DNA of 49,336 bases, from the NCBI GenBank assembly GCA_016280915.1, contig JAEEHQ010000036.1, positions 93,269 to 142,604 on the forward strand, read 5' to 3'. The DNA is from Bacteroidales bacterium. Lineage in GTDB: Bacteria > Bacteroidota > Bacteroidia > Bacteroidales > P3. Position numbers and translations under genes: made by a program. The notes under the pieces are model-generated. The model made no database searches, had not been told where the DNA came from, and saw only the letters and a program-made list of their open reading frames with translations. Positions within the stretch are counted from its first letter, which is position 1, and the number at the start of each line of letters is the position of its first letter. Below, piece by piece: positions 34,998-43,209 of this stretch.

Positions 34998-35043
34998 TGT
35001 CAGGAAAGGCAGTTGTCAGTTGATTTTATATGTCTTACAATAG

Positions 35044-35077
35044 AAATTACGGTAGTCCTATGGGGCTACCGTAATTT
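35044..35077 (+). terminator. 15-bp-stem terminator after the lipoprotein gene
   Basis: AAATTACGGTAGTCC (35044-35058), loop TATG, GGGCTACCGTAATTT (35063-35077); one T-G wobble. It is followed by ATTTAG and lies 47 bp after the stop codon. Confidence 0.82.
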
Positions 35078-35094
35078 ATTTAGGGAGTATTTAA

Positions 35095-35286
35095 CCCAAA
35101 TCGGTAATTAGACCGACTTTATATATTTTCTCCATTTCTTTTGTCTGTTTTTGCCATATCAGCATTTTTTTCGGCATCTTGTCCACATCCCTGTCTCGCC
35201 ATAGCCCGCTATGTCTTCGCCAGCGATGTGACCAACCTGTTCGAAACAAATACTAATCTGCCATAAACCCTAATGACCGATTTGGG
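35095..35286. mobile_element. Miniature inverted-repeat element, copy 2 (192 bp)
   Basis: Ends CCCAAATCGGTAAT (35095-35108) and ATGACCGATTTGGG (35273-35286) are inverted repeats with one mismatch. Flanks TTTAA (35090-35094) and TTTGA (35287-35291) are a probable 5-bp target duplication with one change. The interior, read on the minus strand, matches copy 1 in long blocks (GGCAGATTAGTATTTGTTTC; ACATCGCTGGCGA; GAGACAGGGATGTGG). It is about 42 bp shorter through an internal deletion or divergence. No coding capacity. Confidence 0.82.
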
Positions 35287-35375
35287 TTTGATGACTTGTC
35301 GTTTGACTATTGGAAGAAATGAGTTGAGGCCCTTTCGGGGCGTTTCAGTCAAGTTCCCTCCGAAACAACTAACGA

Positions 35376-35870
35376 TTAACTGATTAGGTCTTTTACCACG
35401 AAGAAGGCGCAGACAAGGGCGTATGCCAGCTTGAGGCCGGTGCCACAGAGAAACCCTACGAAGGCACCCCAGGCGGCGCGGAGGGCCTCGCGACTTTTCT
35501 TACCCCCTAGGAGCTCGCCCACCAAGGCTCCCACAAAGGGCCAGAAGATCACTCCTATGATTCCTTGGGGACCAAAAGGAAGTCCGACGATGGAGATGAT
35601 GAGCCCGATATTGCAGCCCCACACGCCGGCTTTGCTGCCGCCGTGTTTCTTGGTGCTTAGGGAGGGCACCACATAATCCATGATGGTGATGATAACGGCC
35701 ACCACCGCCGTGATGATGAGGAAGGTAAGGGAGTAGTCGGCCGCCGTGGAGAGTCCCAGCAACAGCAGTCCTGCCCAACTGAAGGGAGGTCCGGCAAGCC
35801 CGGGTACGACAGAACCCACGATGCCGATGAGGATGAGGATGATGGCTCCGATGATAAGTACTGTGTTCAT
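35376..35870 (-). CDS. DUF456 family membrane protein
   Basis: A 164-residue protein with four or more transmembrane helices and the DUF456 pattern: GSVVPGLAGPPFSWAGLLLL near the N-terminus and GLPFGPQGIIGVIFWPFVGALVGEL in the middle. Such small glycine-rich membrane proteins are widespread and have no known function. It is 28 bp downstream of the GNAT-HD gene on the same strand and probably part of its operon. Confidence 0.88.
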   Translation of the reverse strand: MNTVLIIGAIILILIGIVGSVVPGLAGPPFSWAGLLLLGLSTAADYSLTFLIITAVVAVIITIMDYVVPSLSTKKHGGSKAGVWGCNIGLIISIVGLPFGPQGIIGVIFWPFVGALVGELLGGKKSREALRAAWGAFVGFLCGTGLKLAYALVCAFFVVKDLIS

Positions 35871-35898
35871 GATAGGGTATGTTTAATAATAATAGAGT

Positions 35899-37065
35899 TT
35901 AGTTATTATGTTTGTTGGGGCTGCACTCTTGCTGATAGATTTTCTCGAAAGTCTCCCTCAGCAGGGTGGGGTCCTCCATGAGTTGCCAGAGACGCTCCAT
36001 TTGGGCGCGGTTGCGCGACTCGGGGATGTAGAACTTAAGGTAACCGTTGCGGCCGTATTTTTCGCCCAGGTGCTGCAGGGTGCGTTGCCAATGGCCCTCC
36101 TTGTCCAATTGGGGGTAGTGGGAGAGGCCGTATTGGACGGTGCGGCGGATGATGTTGAGCGGCTGGATGTCGCGGTCGGCCTCGGCGACCAGTTTGCCGT
36201 AAAGGCTGCGCGGTTGGCTTGTGGCGGAGGCGCGGTGGTCTTCCACAGCTTGTGCCATGGTTTCGATTTGGTCGGGGGTGAACCATTGGGGCAGCTCGGG
36301 GTCTTGGCGCATGATGCGGCCCGACACCAGGTGGTGGCGTTCGCGTCCCTCAACGATGCCGGTGTCGTGATAGGCGGCGATGGTGTATACCATGTCGGGG
36401 TTGAGCTCGGGATAGTGGTGCGCAAGTTCCATGCTTTGCGCCATCACGGTGAGGATATGGTCGAGCTGGTGGGCGGAGTCGAAATGATGGTAGCAGGGCA
36501 GGATTTCGCGCTCAATATATGCTTTCAACTCGGCATTTACCATGGGGTACATCATCTTTTGGAAAGCCTCGCGGGGCGATCCGTCGCGCATATATACCAC
36601 TCCGCAGCGGCAGTAGCCCAACTGGTTCACCAGGTGTAGCATGATGAGGTTGTCGCGATGGGTGTCAACTCGGATAGAGGGGAACTGTTGTTCGCTCCAG
36701 GCGAAGGCGGTGAGAGCGATGCCGTGCACACCGGGGGCACATGCCAGGCGGTGGATGGTGCCATAGGGGGTGGTGTCGTCGAGCCAATGGCCATCCTCTA
36801 TGTATTCGTAGGTAGGCTCTTGTGTCCGCAATAGGGCAAAATAGCCCACGGGGGTCTCTTCTGCGACAATCACATGTCCGATGCCGTGCTGGATGTCCTC
36901 ACCAATCAAGTCGGCACCCGGATAGCCCACCCATTGGGAGTGGTTGCCGTTTTGTCGCATGATGGAGCGGGAATGGTCGATGAGCTCCAGTATGCGGGGA
37001 ATCTCATCCATCTGGGCCTGACGCACGGTCATGCCATGGGCGTTGGAAGGGGTGTTCAAGGCCAT
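35899..37065 (-). CDS. Fusion of GNAT acetyltransferase and HD-domain phosphohydrolase
   Basis: A 388-residue cytoplasmic protein. Residues about 12-175 are a GNAT N-acetyltransferase (MTVRQAQMDEIPRILELIDH, VGYFALLR, IRVDTHRDNLIMLHLVNQLGY). Residues about 180-330 are an HD domain with metal-binding His and Asp residues: SAHQLDHILTVM, then TIAAYHDTG, GRERHHLVSG and AVEDHRAS. GNAT and HD proteins are usually separate genes, so this is a natural fusion. Its substrates are unknown. It lies 12 bp downstream of the glutathione peroxidase gene. Confidence 0.88.
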   Translation of the reverse strand: MALNTPSNAHGMTVRQAQMDEIPRILELIDHSRSIMRQNGNHSQWVGYPGADLIGEDIQHGIGHVIVAEETPVGYFALLRTQEPTYEYIEDGHWLDDTTPYGTIHRLACAPGVHGIALTAFAWSEQQFPSIRVDTHRDNLIMLHLVNQLGYCRCGVVYMRDGSPREAFQKMMYPMVNAELKAYIEREILPCYHHFDSAHQLDHILTVMAQSMELAHHYPELNPDMVYTIAAYHDTGIVEGRERHHLVSGRIMRQDPELPQWFTPDQIETMAQAVEDHRASATSQPRSLYGKLVAEADRDIQPLNIIRRTVQYGLSHYPQLDKEGHWQRTLQHLGEKYGRNGYLKFYIPESRNRAQMERLWQLMEDPTLLRETFEKIYQQECSPNKHNN

Positions 37066-37077
37066 TGATGAGTGATG

Positions 37078-37722
37078 TTAGAGCAGACTTTCAATGGCTG
37101 CGGATATCTCTTCGATTTTTGCGGTGGGCTCAAAGCGACATACCACGTTGCCTTGGCGGTCGATAAGGAATTTGGTGAAGTTCCATTTGATGTCGGGGTT
37201 CTGGGCATAGAGGCTGTCCTGCGCCAAGAAGGCGGCATGCAGGTAGGCTCCACGAGGGTCGGTGGTGTCGAAGCCGCCAAAAGGAGCTTTCTCCTTGAGC
37301 CAGCAGTATAGGGGGATGGCCTGCTCGCCGTTCACCTCAATCTTAGCCATCTGGGGGAAGGTGGTGCCGAACGTGCCGGTGCAGAAAGCGTGAATCTCCT
37401 GGATGGTGCCGGGGGCCTGTTCGCCAAACTGGTTGCAGGGGAAGTCGAGGATTTCCAATCCACGGTCGCGGTAGGTGTCGTAGAGATTCTGGAGGTCGGC
37501 ATATTGGGGCGTGAAGCCACATTGGGTAGCGGTATTGACAACCAGCAGCACTTTGTTTTCGAAAGCTGAAAGGCTAACGGTGTCGCCATTGCCGTCGACT
37601 ACGTTGAATTGGTAGATGTTGTCGGTGTTGGCGGTGGTGTCGGTTGGGGTGTTCGACTGGTTGCATGCGGTGAGCATTAGGATGGCAGCCACAAAGAAAG
37701 CGAGGAATCTAAATTGTTTCAT
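37078..37722 (-). CDS. Glutathione peroxidase-family lipoprotein (Cys type)
   Basis: A 214-residue protein with a lipoprotein signal (MLTAC, Cys20), so it is probably envelope-anchored. The peroxidase centre is clear: peroxidatic Cys68 in VVNTATQCGFTPQY, Gln98 in LDFPCNQFG, and the Trp/Asn of IKWNFTKFL. As in most bacterial members it has Cys, not selenocysteine, and probably uses thioredoxin-like reductants. The promoter-like element is inside the palindrome at 37772-37824. It is the first gene of a likely three-gene operon with GNAT-HD and DUF456. Confidence 0.92.
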   Translation of the reverse strand: MKQFRFLAFFVAAILMLTACNQSNTPTDTTANTDNIYQFNVVDGNGDTVSLSAFENKVLLVVNTATQCGFTPQYADLQNLYDTYRDRGLEILDFPCNQFGEQAPGTIQEIHAFCTGTFGTTFPQMAKIEVNGEQAIPLYCWLKEKAPFGGFDTTDPRGAYLHAAFLAQDSLYAQNPDIKWNFTKFLIDRQGNVVCRFEPTAKIEEISAAIESLL

Positions 37723-37771
37723 TTCTTTTTAAATTATTGATAATAAAATAAATGCACGTATTTTGAGACAT

Positions 37772-37824
37772 ATTGTCGTAACTGCAAATATACGAATTAT
37801 TTGTATATTTGCAGTTACGACAAT
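37772..37824. promoter_or_regulatory. Perfect 22-bp palindrome containing promoter -7 boxes on both strands
   Basis: Arms 37772-37793 and 37803-37824 are exact reverse complements with a 9-base loop. Each arm contains TATATTTG read outward (plus strand 37804-37811; minus strand 37792-37785). The minus copy is correctly placed about 65 bp before the peroxidase ATG. It could be a terminator of the upstream minus-strand gene, an operator, or both. Confidence 0.7.
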
Positions 37825-37850
37825 AAGTGTGGCTTAAAAAATGAGGATGA

Positions 37851-39203
37851 TTAAAAATTCAGGCTGATGCCCATCTGGTGGAAACCGTCCATGCCGATGC
37901 CGCGCTTGTAGGTGGGCAGAAGGTCGACATAGAGGTCAACGCTGTAGCGGCCTAACAGAGGAATGTAGGGGCTGAATTTGAACAGGGCACGGACCTGAAA
38001 GGGGTTGAGCACGTCGACCTTCTCGCGGCCGATTTTCCAATGGTTGTTGTCGTCGAGGGTGCGGGTGATGAGCTTGTTTTCAGTGACGTACATGGGCATG
38101 AGACCGAAGCCAACCTTCAGGTTCTTAATCCATTTGCCGCTTTGGGGAATGGCATCGGGTAGGGGAGAGGCAGGCCGGCGACCGATGAGGGAGTAGTTGA
38201 GCATGAATTTGAGGCCGATGGAGGTGGACCGCATGTGCTGCACCACGGACTGTCCTGGGTAGAAAGCCTGTTGCAGGGTGCCGTTTTCGGCCTTGACAGA
38301 GCTCAGCAGGTCGGCCCATTGCACGTTTACATTCAGTGCGCGATGGAGGCTCCAGTGGTTGGCTAAAGGAATGTCTTTTAATTGTGCATTCATCTGAATG
38401 CCGTATGTTTGACCAATATTGTAGGGCGAGCCGTGGCGGGCACTATTGAATAAAGGAATATTGCCGAAGGAGACGCCGAAATTGATTGACAACTGGTTGT
38501 GGTTCTCGAAATAATTGACGTATCCATTCATCTTTTTCACTTTGATGTGACGGCTTTCGTCGCTGGTGAGGGGGCCGCCTTCTGCCGTGGCGTGGCGGTG
38601 GAAGAGGGCGTCCTGACTCTCAAGGTGGTTGTAGCTGATGTGGCTGTGGTCGAACATTCGTACCTCTAATTTCTTGGTCAGCAATGAGTCTAGCTCTAGC
38701 CGAGCGTAGGGAGAAAGATTGACGAAAAGTCCGTCGCCAGTTTTACTATTGTTGTTTTGCCGCCAGGTGCCACCCTTCACCAGGGCGTCCTGTTCGATGA
38801 ATATCTCGCAGTCGGCAGCAAATTCGATGTGCTCGATGGTCAGCTGAGCCGAGTCGTTCACATAGATGGAGTGGAGTTTATCGGGGTGGGCAAGACGGAC
38901 CTCCACCACTGTTGACTTTAAGAGATTTGTGTTACGTTTGATTTTCAGCCAGTTGTTTTCGCGCTCGAAAACATGCAGGGTGTTTTGCTCTTGAATCAAT
39001 TCGGTGCAGTAATAGATAAGGTTGACGTAGTTGCTGTCGTTGCCCGAAGGCAGGATGCGCACGTCGTAGCCGGGTTCGACGGTCAGGTAGGTGATGGGCT
39101 GCGTGAATTCCATCACATGTTCCAACTTTATCTGGGCTTGAGCTGTGCTGCCCAAGGTGGCCAAAAAGGTCAAGCCAGTGAGTAGGGTTCTTATTTTTTT
39201 CAT
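37851..39203 (-). CDS. Secreted GIN-like/beta-barrel protein downstream of the ECF sigma operon
   Basis: A 450-residue protein with a signal peptide (to about 23, GSTAQAQ). The N-terminal ~230 residues look like the DUF2807/GIN head domain of Bacteroidetes surface proteins: repeated short beta strands such as YDVRILPSGND, LHSIYVNDSAQLTIEHI and LEVRMFDHSHISYNHL. The C-terminal ~200 residues have alternating hydrophobic/aromatic strands and end in GISLNF, as an outer-membrane beta barrel would. The start is 3 bp after the stop of the putative anti-sigma gene. Its function is unknown. Confidence 0.75.
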   Translation of the reverse strand: MKKIRTLLTGLTFLATLGSTAQAQIKLEHVMEFTQPITYLTVEPGYDVRILPSGNDSNYVNLIYYCTELIQEQNTLHVFERENNWLKIKRNTNLLKSTVVEVRLAHPDKLHSIYVNDSAQLTIEHIEFAADCEIFIEQDALVKGGTWRQNNNSKTGDGLFVNLSPYARLELDSLLTKKLEVRMFDHSHISYNHLESQDALFHRHATAEGGPLTSDESRHIKVKKMNGYVNYFENHNQLSINFGVSFGNIPLFNSARHGSPYNIGQTYGIQMNAQLKDIPLANHWSLHRALNVNVQWADLLSSVKAENGTLQQAFYPGQSVVQHMRSTSIGLKFMLNYSLIGRRPASPLPDAIPQSGKWIKNLKVGFGLMPMYVTENKLITRTLDDNNHWKIGREKVDVLNPFQVRALFKFSPYIPLLGRYSVDLYVDLLPTYKRGIGMDGFHQMGISLNF

Positions 39204-39206
39204 GGT

Positions 39207-39899
39207 CTATAAGTTATTTACTATTAAAGGTTTGAATTTTGAATTCTGAGACATTTCTTCCTCCTCTTTTGGGCCCAATGCGAGGTTGAAGGCGAAGGTC
39301 TCATTTTTGATGCGTAGTGATTCTGTGCTTTGGCTTTCAGTTCCTAATGTTGCCCGTACGGTTTTTATCACGGGGCGGTCGGAAGTTGGAGCCGTAATGT
39401 CTGTGGGGATGTCGGCAAGGTTGTCGGCGAATAGCTCTACTGAGGAAGGAGTGGTAACTATCATGCTATCAGTAGGCTCCGACAATAATTCAGCGTTGCT
39501 TTCGGGCATCGTTTGCGGACCATTTGCGGCGGGGAGTTGAGTCATGCTGACTCTGGCTTGTGCAGAAACCGAGGGTGCGGAAGAGGCTAGGGAAGAGGGG
39601 GTATTGACTTTAATTGCCATGGAATCAGTTTGCTGTATTCTCAAAGGCTGACTTGTGTTATTATGGGCAACGAGTGGCTGTTGTTGAGGCTTAATGGTTA
39701 ACACAAGTAGCATACTGGCGGCAATGCCCGTTGTGGCAACCCACCAGAGAGGACGGCGTTTTTTTTGAAGACGCATTTCTTCAGCTTCCATCTTGTCTAT
39801 TTGAGCCAGGAGTTTTTGCTGACGGCGCTGATTGCGGCCATGTTCGGTCACAGAGGCCAGGAGGTCTTGCAGTTCGGGGTCTATCGGGTTGTCTTTCAT
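39207..39899 (-). CDS. Putative anti-sigma-type single-pass membrane protein
   Basis: A 230-residue protein. The N-terminal ~55 residues are charged and helical (PELQDLLASV, then QRRQQKLLAQIDKMEAEEM), followed by one transmembrane helix (WWVATTGIAASMLLVLTI, about 53-70) and a long Ser/Thr/Pro-rich periplasmic part. It does not show the classical ZAS zinc motif or a FecR domain. The position directly after an ECF sigma gene and the topology suggest an anti-sigma factor; this is inferred from context only. Confidence 0.6.
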   Translation of the reverse strand: MKDNPIDPELQDLLASVTEHGRNQRRQQKLLAQIDKMEAEEMRLQKKRRPLWWVATTGIAASMLLVLTIKPQQQPLVAHNNTSQPLRIQQTDSMAIKVNTPSSLASSAPSVSAQARVSMTQLPAANGPQTMPESNAELLSEPTDSMIVTTPSSVELFADNLADIPTDITAPTSDRPVIKTVRATLGTESQSTESLRIKNETFAFNLALGPKEEEEMSQNSKFKPLIVNNL

Positions 39900-39919
39900 T
39901 TTCTTTTGGGTATTAATCG

Positions 39920-40402
39920 TTATTTTTCGTTTTTCATCATCTCACGGAGGGCTGCGTAGGCACGCGAGAGGATGGTGTAGAGGTTTGTCGAGCTTATGTT
40001 CAACTCGCGGGTGATTTCTTCGGTGTTTTTCTCTTCCTCATATTTCATCAGCAGCGCCTTTTGCTGAATGGAGGGTAGCCTTTCAATAATCTTCATCGCC
40101 TTTTGATACCGCTCTTCGATGTTGTTGGGGGTAGGCTCAGGTATTTCCAATGCCTCTTCGTCGATGAGTTGGAAGGGACGCTGTTTGCGCAGCAGGTCGA
40201 TACTCCTTCTTTTTGCCATGGTGACGCACAAGGCTCTCAGGTTTCGCTCAGAGTCCAACCGGTTCCGCTGCTGCCAGAGTTGAATCATGGCCTCCTGCAC
40301 GGCATCTTCGGACAGGTAAGGGTCATGCAGGACAGATTCTGCCATCCGTTGCATGTCGGGCTGATAGGTCACTATCATCTTTTTGAACACTTCTGAGGTC
40401 AT
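39920..40402 (-). CDS. ECF-type RNA polymerase sigma factor
   Basis: A 160-residue regulator. Region 2 is at about 10-75 (YLSEDAVQEAMIQLWQQRNRL, then LCVTMAKRRSIDLLRKQR) and region 4 at about 105-155 (RLPSIQQKALLMKYEEEKNT, then EEITRELNISSTNLYTILSRAYAALREMM). It heads a three-gene operon and probably activates that operon and others after an envelope signal. The region upstream is shared with the divergent TonB receptor gene. Confidence 0.92.
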   Translation of the reverse strand: MTSEVFKKMIVTYQPDMQRMAESVLHDPYLSEDAVQEAMIQLWQQRNRLDSERNLRALCVTMAKRRSIDLLRKQRPFQLIDEEALEIPEPTPNNIEERYQKAMKIIERLPSIQQKALLMKYEEEKNTEEITRELNISSTNLYTILSRAYAALREMMKNEK

Positions 40403-40615
40403 CTTTGTCTCTTCTGTTTCGAACTACCTTACATAGGGTATTCGTTTCCCAAACGAAAATCTTACACGAAAAGTATTATTTTTCTCTAAAAAAAAGTTAT
40501 CCCATTTGAGGAAACTGTTAAAAAAATGAATGATATAAACAATAATATAGAAAAAGAATCGTTATAAAAAACGATTTTTGACAGCCTTGGCGGTCGCTCA
40601 TTTTAACTGCATCGC

Positions 40616-42694
40616 ATGAAGAATACAATATTACAATACCTACGCGCTCCTTCTCTCTCCAGAGGGGGTGCTATGTTGCTTCTACTTTTGCCCCTAACTG
40701 CCAGCGCGCAGCATGATACCACAGGATTGGGCAACGTTCGCACCCTGCCCCAAGTCCGTGTGCGCAGTCACCACGAGCGCAGTTTTCAGAAACTCAGTTC
40801 GGTGGAACAGAGCGAGGTGATTACCGCCGACGGACTGAAAGGGTTGGCGTGCTGCAACCTTGGCGAGAGCTTTGAGAATTCAGCCAGTGTGGAGGTGGGC
40901 TATAGCGATGCCGTTTCAGGCAGCAAACAGATACAGTTGCTCGGCCTCACGGGCATTTACTCCCAGATGATGCTGGAGAATATCCCCATGCTGAGGGGCA
41001 TAGCGGCCCCCTATGGCTTGGGGTTTGTGCCGGGACAATGGTTGGAGAGTATTGCGGTGAGCAAGGGGGCAGGGACGGTGAAGAACGGCTATGAAAGTAT
41101 CACCGGTACCATCAACCTGGAGTATGAAAAGCCCCATCGTGGCAACCGCCTGACGGTGAATCTCTACGGCAACAGCGACGGCAAGGGCGAATTGACGGCC
41201 AAGACCAATTGGCAGCTCTCCGACCGCCTCTCTACGGGTCTATACCTCTATGGTGCCCACCATTTCCTCTCGGCCGACCATCTGCCACACGACGGCCATG
41301 GCGGCCGCGACGGATACAGGGATTTCCCCTTGCAGACACAACTGAACCTGGTGAACCGTTGGTACTATGAGGGCGACAATGGTTTCCGTTCGATTACGCT
41401 CTTCAACTACATACATGATGAACGCTTGGGGGGCGACATGCGCTTTGTCAAGGAGATGCGTGGCAACGATAGCATCTACGGCTTTGGCGGCACGATTGAC
41501 CGCATCCATGTCTTCACCAAGAATGGCAAGTCGCTGAGCGACAAGGTGAGCATTGGCACACAGCTGTCGGCATCGCATACGCAGCAGGAGTCTTTCTATG
41601 GCCTTAATACCTACCGTTCACGTGAGGGCGACCTTTATGCCAACGTGCTGGTGGATGCCGAGGTGGGTGCTTTCTCCAACATCAGCAGCGGTGCCTCCAT
41701 GCGCTACAGCGATATGCGGGAAGACCTTTACTCCCAACCTTATTTGGGCAGTCAGCCTTTCAGCAACGACACGCTGGGTTGGGGAAGCCTGACGGAACTG
41801 CTGCCTGGCCTCTTTGGCGAATACACGCTGAAGCTGGGCACCATTTTCACCACCACGGTGGGGCTCCGTTACGACTACAACAGCGCCTTCCACCGCCATT
41901 TGCTGACCCCCCGCCTGCATTTGCGTTGGGAACCCATAGAGACTTTCATCATTCGAGCTTCTTTGGGACGAGGCTTTCGTGCCGCTAACGTGGTGGCAGA
42001 CAACATAGGCATGCTGGCCTCGAGCCGTACCATCCATGTTGCAGGGCCCATCGACCTGGAGGAGTCGTGGAATGGGGGCATCAACTTCAACAAGACTTTT
42101 GAGATTGGCGACGAGCGCAAGCTGCGCATCACCGCCGACATTTACCATACCGAGTTTGTCAGCCAGCTGGTGGCCGACTACGACCAAGACCCCAATCAGG
42201 TGTGGCTGTATAACCTTCAGGGACGCAGTTTTTCGGATGTGGCACAGGTGGATTTGAACGTGGAGCCCATCCGTAACTTTGAGATTACCCTGGCAGGTAA
42301 GCTCAACAATGTCAAGTCGACCTACCACGGCGTGCTGATGGACAAGCCCTATACCAGCAAGTGGCGCGCCTTGTTGGTGCTCACCTATCATACCGCCTTC
42401 GAGAAGTGGCGTTTCGACCTCACCACCCAGCTCAACGGCCCTCAAAGGCTGCCCCTGAATGTGAGTAGTCACAACGGCTATACGACACCCTATATCTATA
42501 TGTTGGGACAGATTACCCGCAAGATGAAGCGCAGCGAGATTTATGTGGGAGTGGAAAATCTCACCAACTACACCCAGCAACACCCCATAGCTGGCTACGA
42601 CCAGCCGTTCACAACCCACTTTGATGCCTCGGTGGTGTATGCTCCGCTGATGGGACGGCTTTTTTATGTTGGGTTTAGATACAACGTGAGGTAG
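40616..42694 (+). CDS. TonB-dependent outer-membrane receptor
   Basis: A 692-residue outer-membrane protein: signal peptide (to about 31, LTASAQ), plug domain (about 60-180, LGESFENSASVEVGYSDAV, LRGIAAPYG, VSKGAGTVKNGYESITGTINLEY) and a beta barrel ending in GFRYNVR. It has no N-terminal carboxypeptidase-like domain and no SusD partner, so it is probably not a polysaccharide receptor. The following gene encodes an HMA metal-binding protein, which suggests a metal or metal complex as cargo. GLACCNLGES in the plug contains two adjacent cysteines. Confidence 0.92.
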   Translation: MKNTILQYLRAPSLSRGGAMLLLLLPLTASAQHDTTGLGNVRTLPQVRVRSHHERSFQKLSSVEQSEVITADGLKGLACCNLGESFENSASVEVGYSDAVSGSKQIQLLGLTGIYSQMMLENIPMLRGIAAPYGLGFVPGQWLESIAVSKGAGTVKNGYESITGTINLEYEKPHRGNRLTVNLYGNSDGKGELTAKTNWQLSDRLSTGLYLYGAHHFLSADHLPHDGHGGRDGYRDFPLQTQLNLVNRWYYEGDNGFRSITLFNYIHDERLGGDMRFVKEMRGNDSIYGFGGTIDRIHVFTKNGKSLSDKVSIGTQLSASHTQQESFYGLNTYRSREGDLYANVLVDAEVGAFSNISSGASMRYSDMREDLYSQPYLGSQPFSNDTLGWGSLTELLPGLFGEYTLKLGTIFTTTVGLRYDYNSAFHRHLLTPRLHLRWEPIETFIIRASLGRGFRAANVVADNIGMLASSRTIHVAGPIDLEESWNGGINFNKTFEIGDERKLRITADIYHTEFVSQLVADYDQDPNQVWLYNLQGRSFSDVAQVDLNVEPIRNFEITLAGKLNNVKSTYHGVLMDKPYTSKWRALLVLTYHTAFEKWRFDLTTQLNGPQRLPLNVSSHNGYTTPYIYMLGQITRKMKRSEIYVGVENLTNYTQQHPIAGYDQPFTTHFDASVVYAPLMGRLFYVGFRYNVR

Positions 42695-42748
42695 CGATGT
42701 GGAATGATGATAAATATTTGAAAAATAAGATATAAAATAATTGAGGAA

Positions 42749-43138
42749 ATGAAAAGATTTATTCTATTGACCCTTCTGTTGGCTGCTATTGGTGGCAGCG
42801 TGAGTGCTCAAAATAAAGCGCAGGAAAAGAAACTGCCTGCCGATGCCAAGACAGTACAGTTAACTATCCCTGGCTATTGTTGCAAAGGGTTGAATGCCAC
42901 CATTGAAAACACCTTGGCATACGAGAAAGGGGTGGTGAGTTGGACCCTCAACCAAGAGCAGAAGCAGGTCACCGTGGTTTACCGTAGCAAGAAGACCACT
43001 CCCGAAAAGATAGAAAAGGCTCTGTCGGATAATGGTGTCCGCACCGAGCATTACGCCGCCAATCCCCGAGCTATCAAGGACCTGCCCAAATGTTGTCAGC
43101 CTGCGGCACGCGGGGAGGAGGGAAACTGCAAGCATTAG
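42749..43138 (+). CDS. Secreted HMA-type metal-binding protein with a Cys/His-rich tail
   Basis: A 129-residue exported protein (signal peptide to about 20, VSAQ). The central ~70 residues have the fold pattern of heavy-metal-associated domains (VQLTIPGYCCKGLNATIENTL, then GVVSWTLNQEQKQVTVVY, and TPEKIEKALSDNG). The usual GMxCxxC motif is replaced by GYCCKG with adjacent Cys44-Cys45. The tail LPKCCQPAARGEEGNCKH adds three cysteines and a final His. The likely job is binding a soft metal such as copper in the periplasm, coupled to the TonB receptor 55 bp upstream. Confidence 0.87.
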   Translation: MKRFILLTLLLAAIGGSVSAQNKAQEKKLPADAKTVQLTIPGYCCKGLNATIENTLAYEKGVVSWTLNQEQKQVTVVYRSKKTTPEKIEKALSDNGVRTEHYAANPRAIKDLPKCCQPAARGEEGNCKH

Positions 43139-43209
43139 GGCTTCATTCCCCCATTGTCAAAAATTGATTTTGAGAGGCAATAAAAGGTGAGTAAAAGCGT
43201 TATTTTCAG

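Noticed and set aside
41618..42619. 333-codon minus-strand open frame
   Set aside because: Antisense to the TonB receptor; no family signature.
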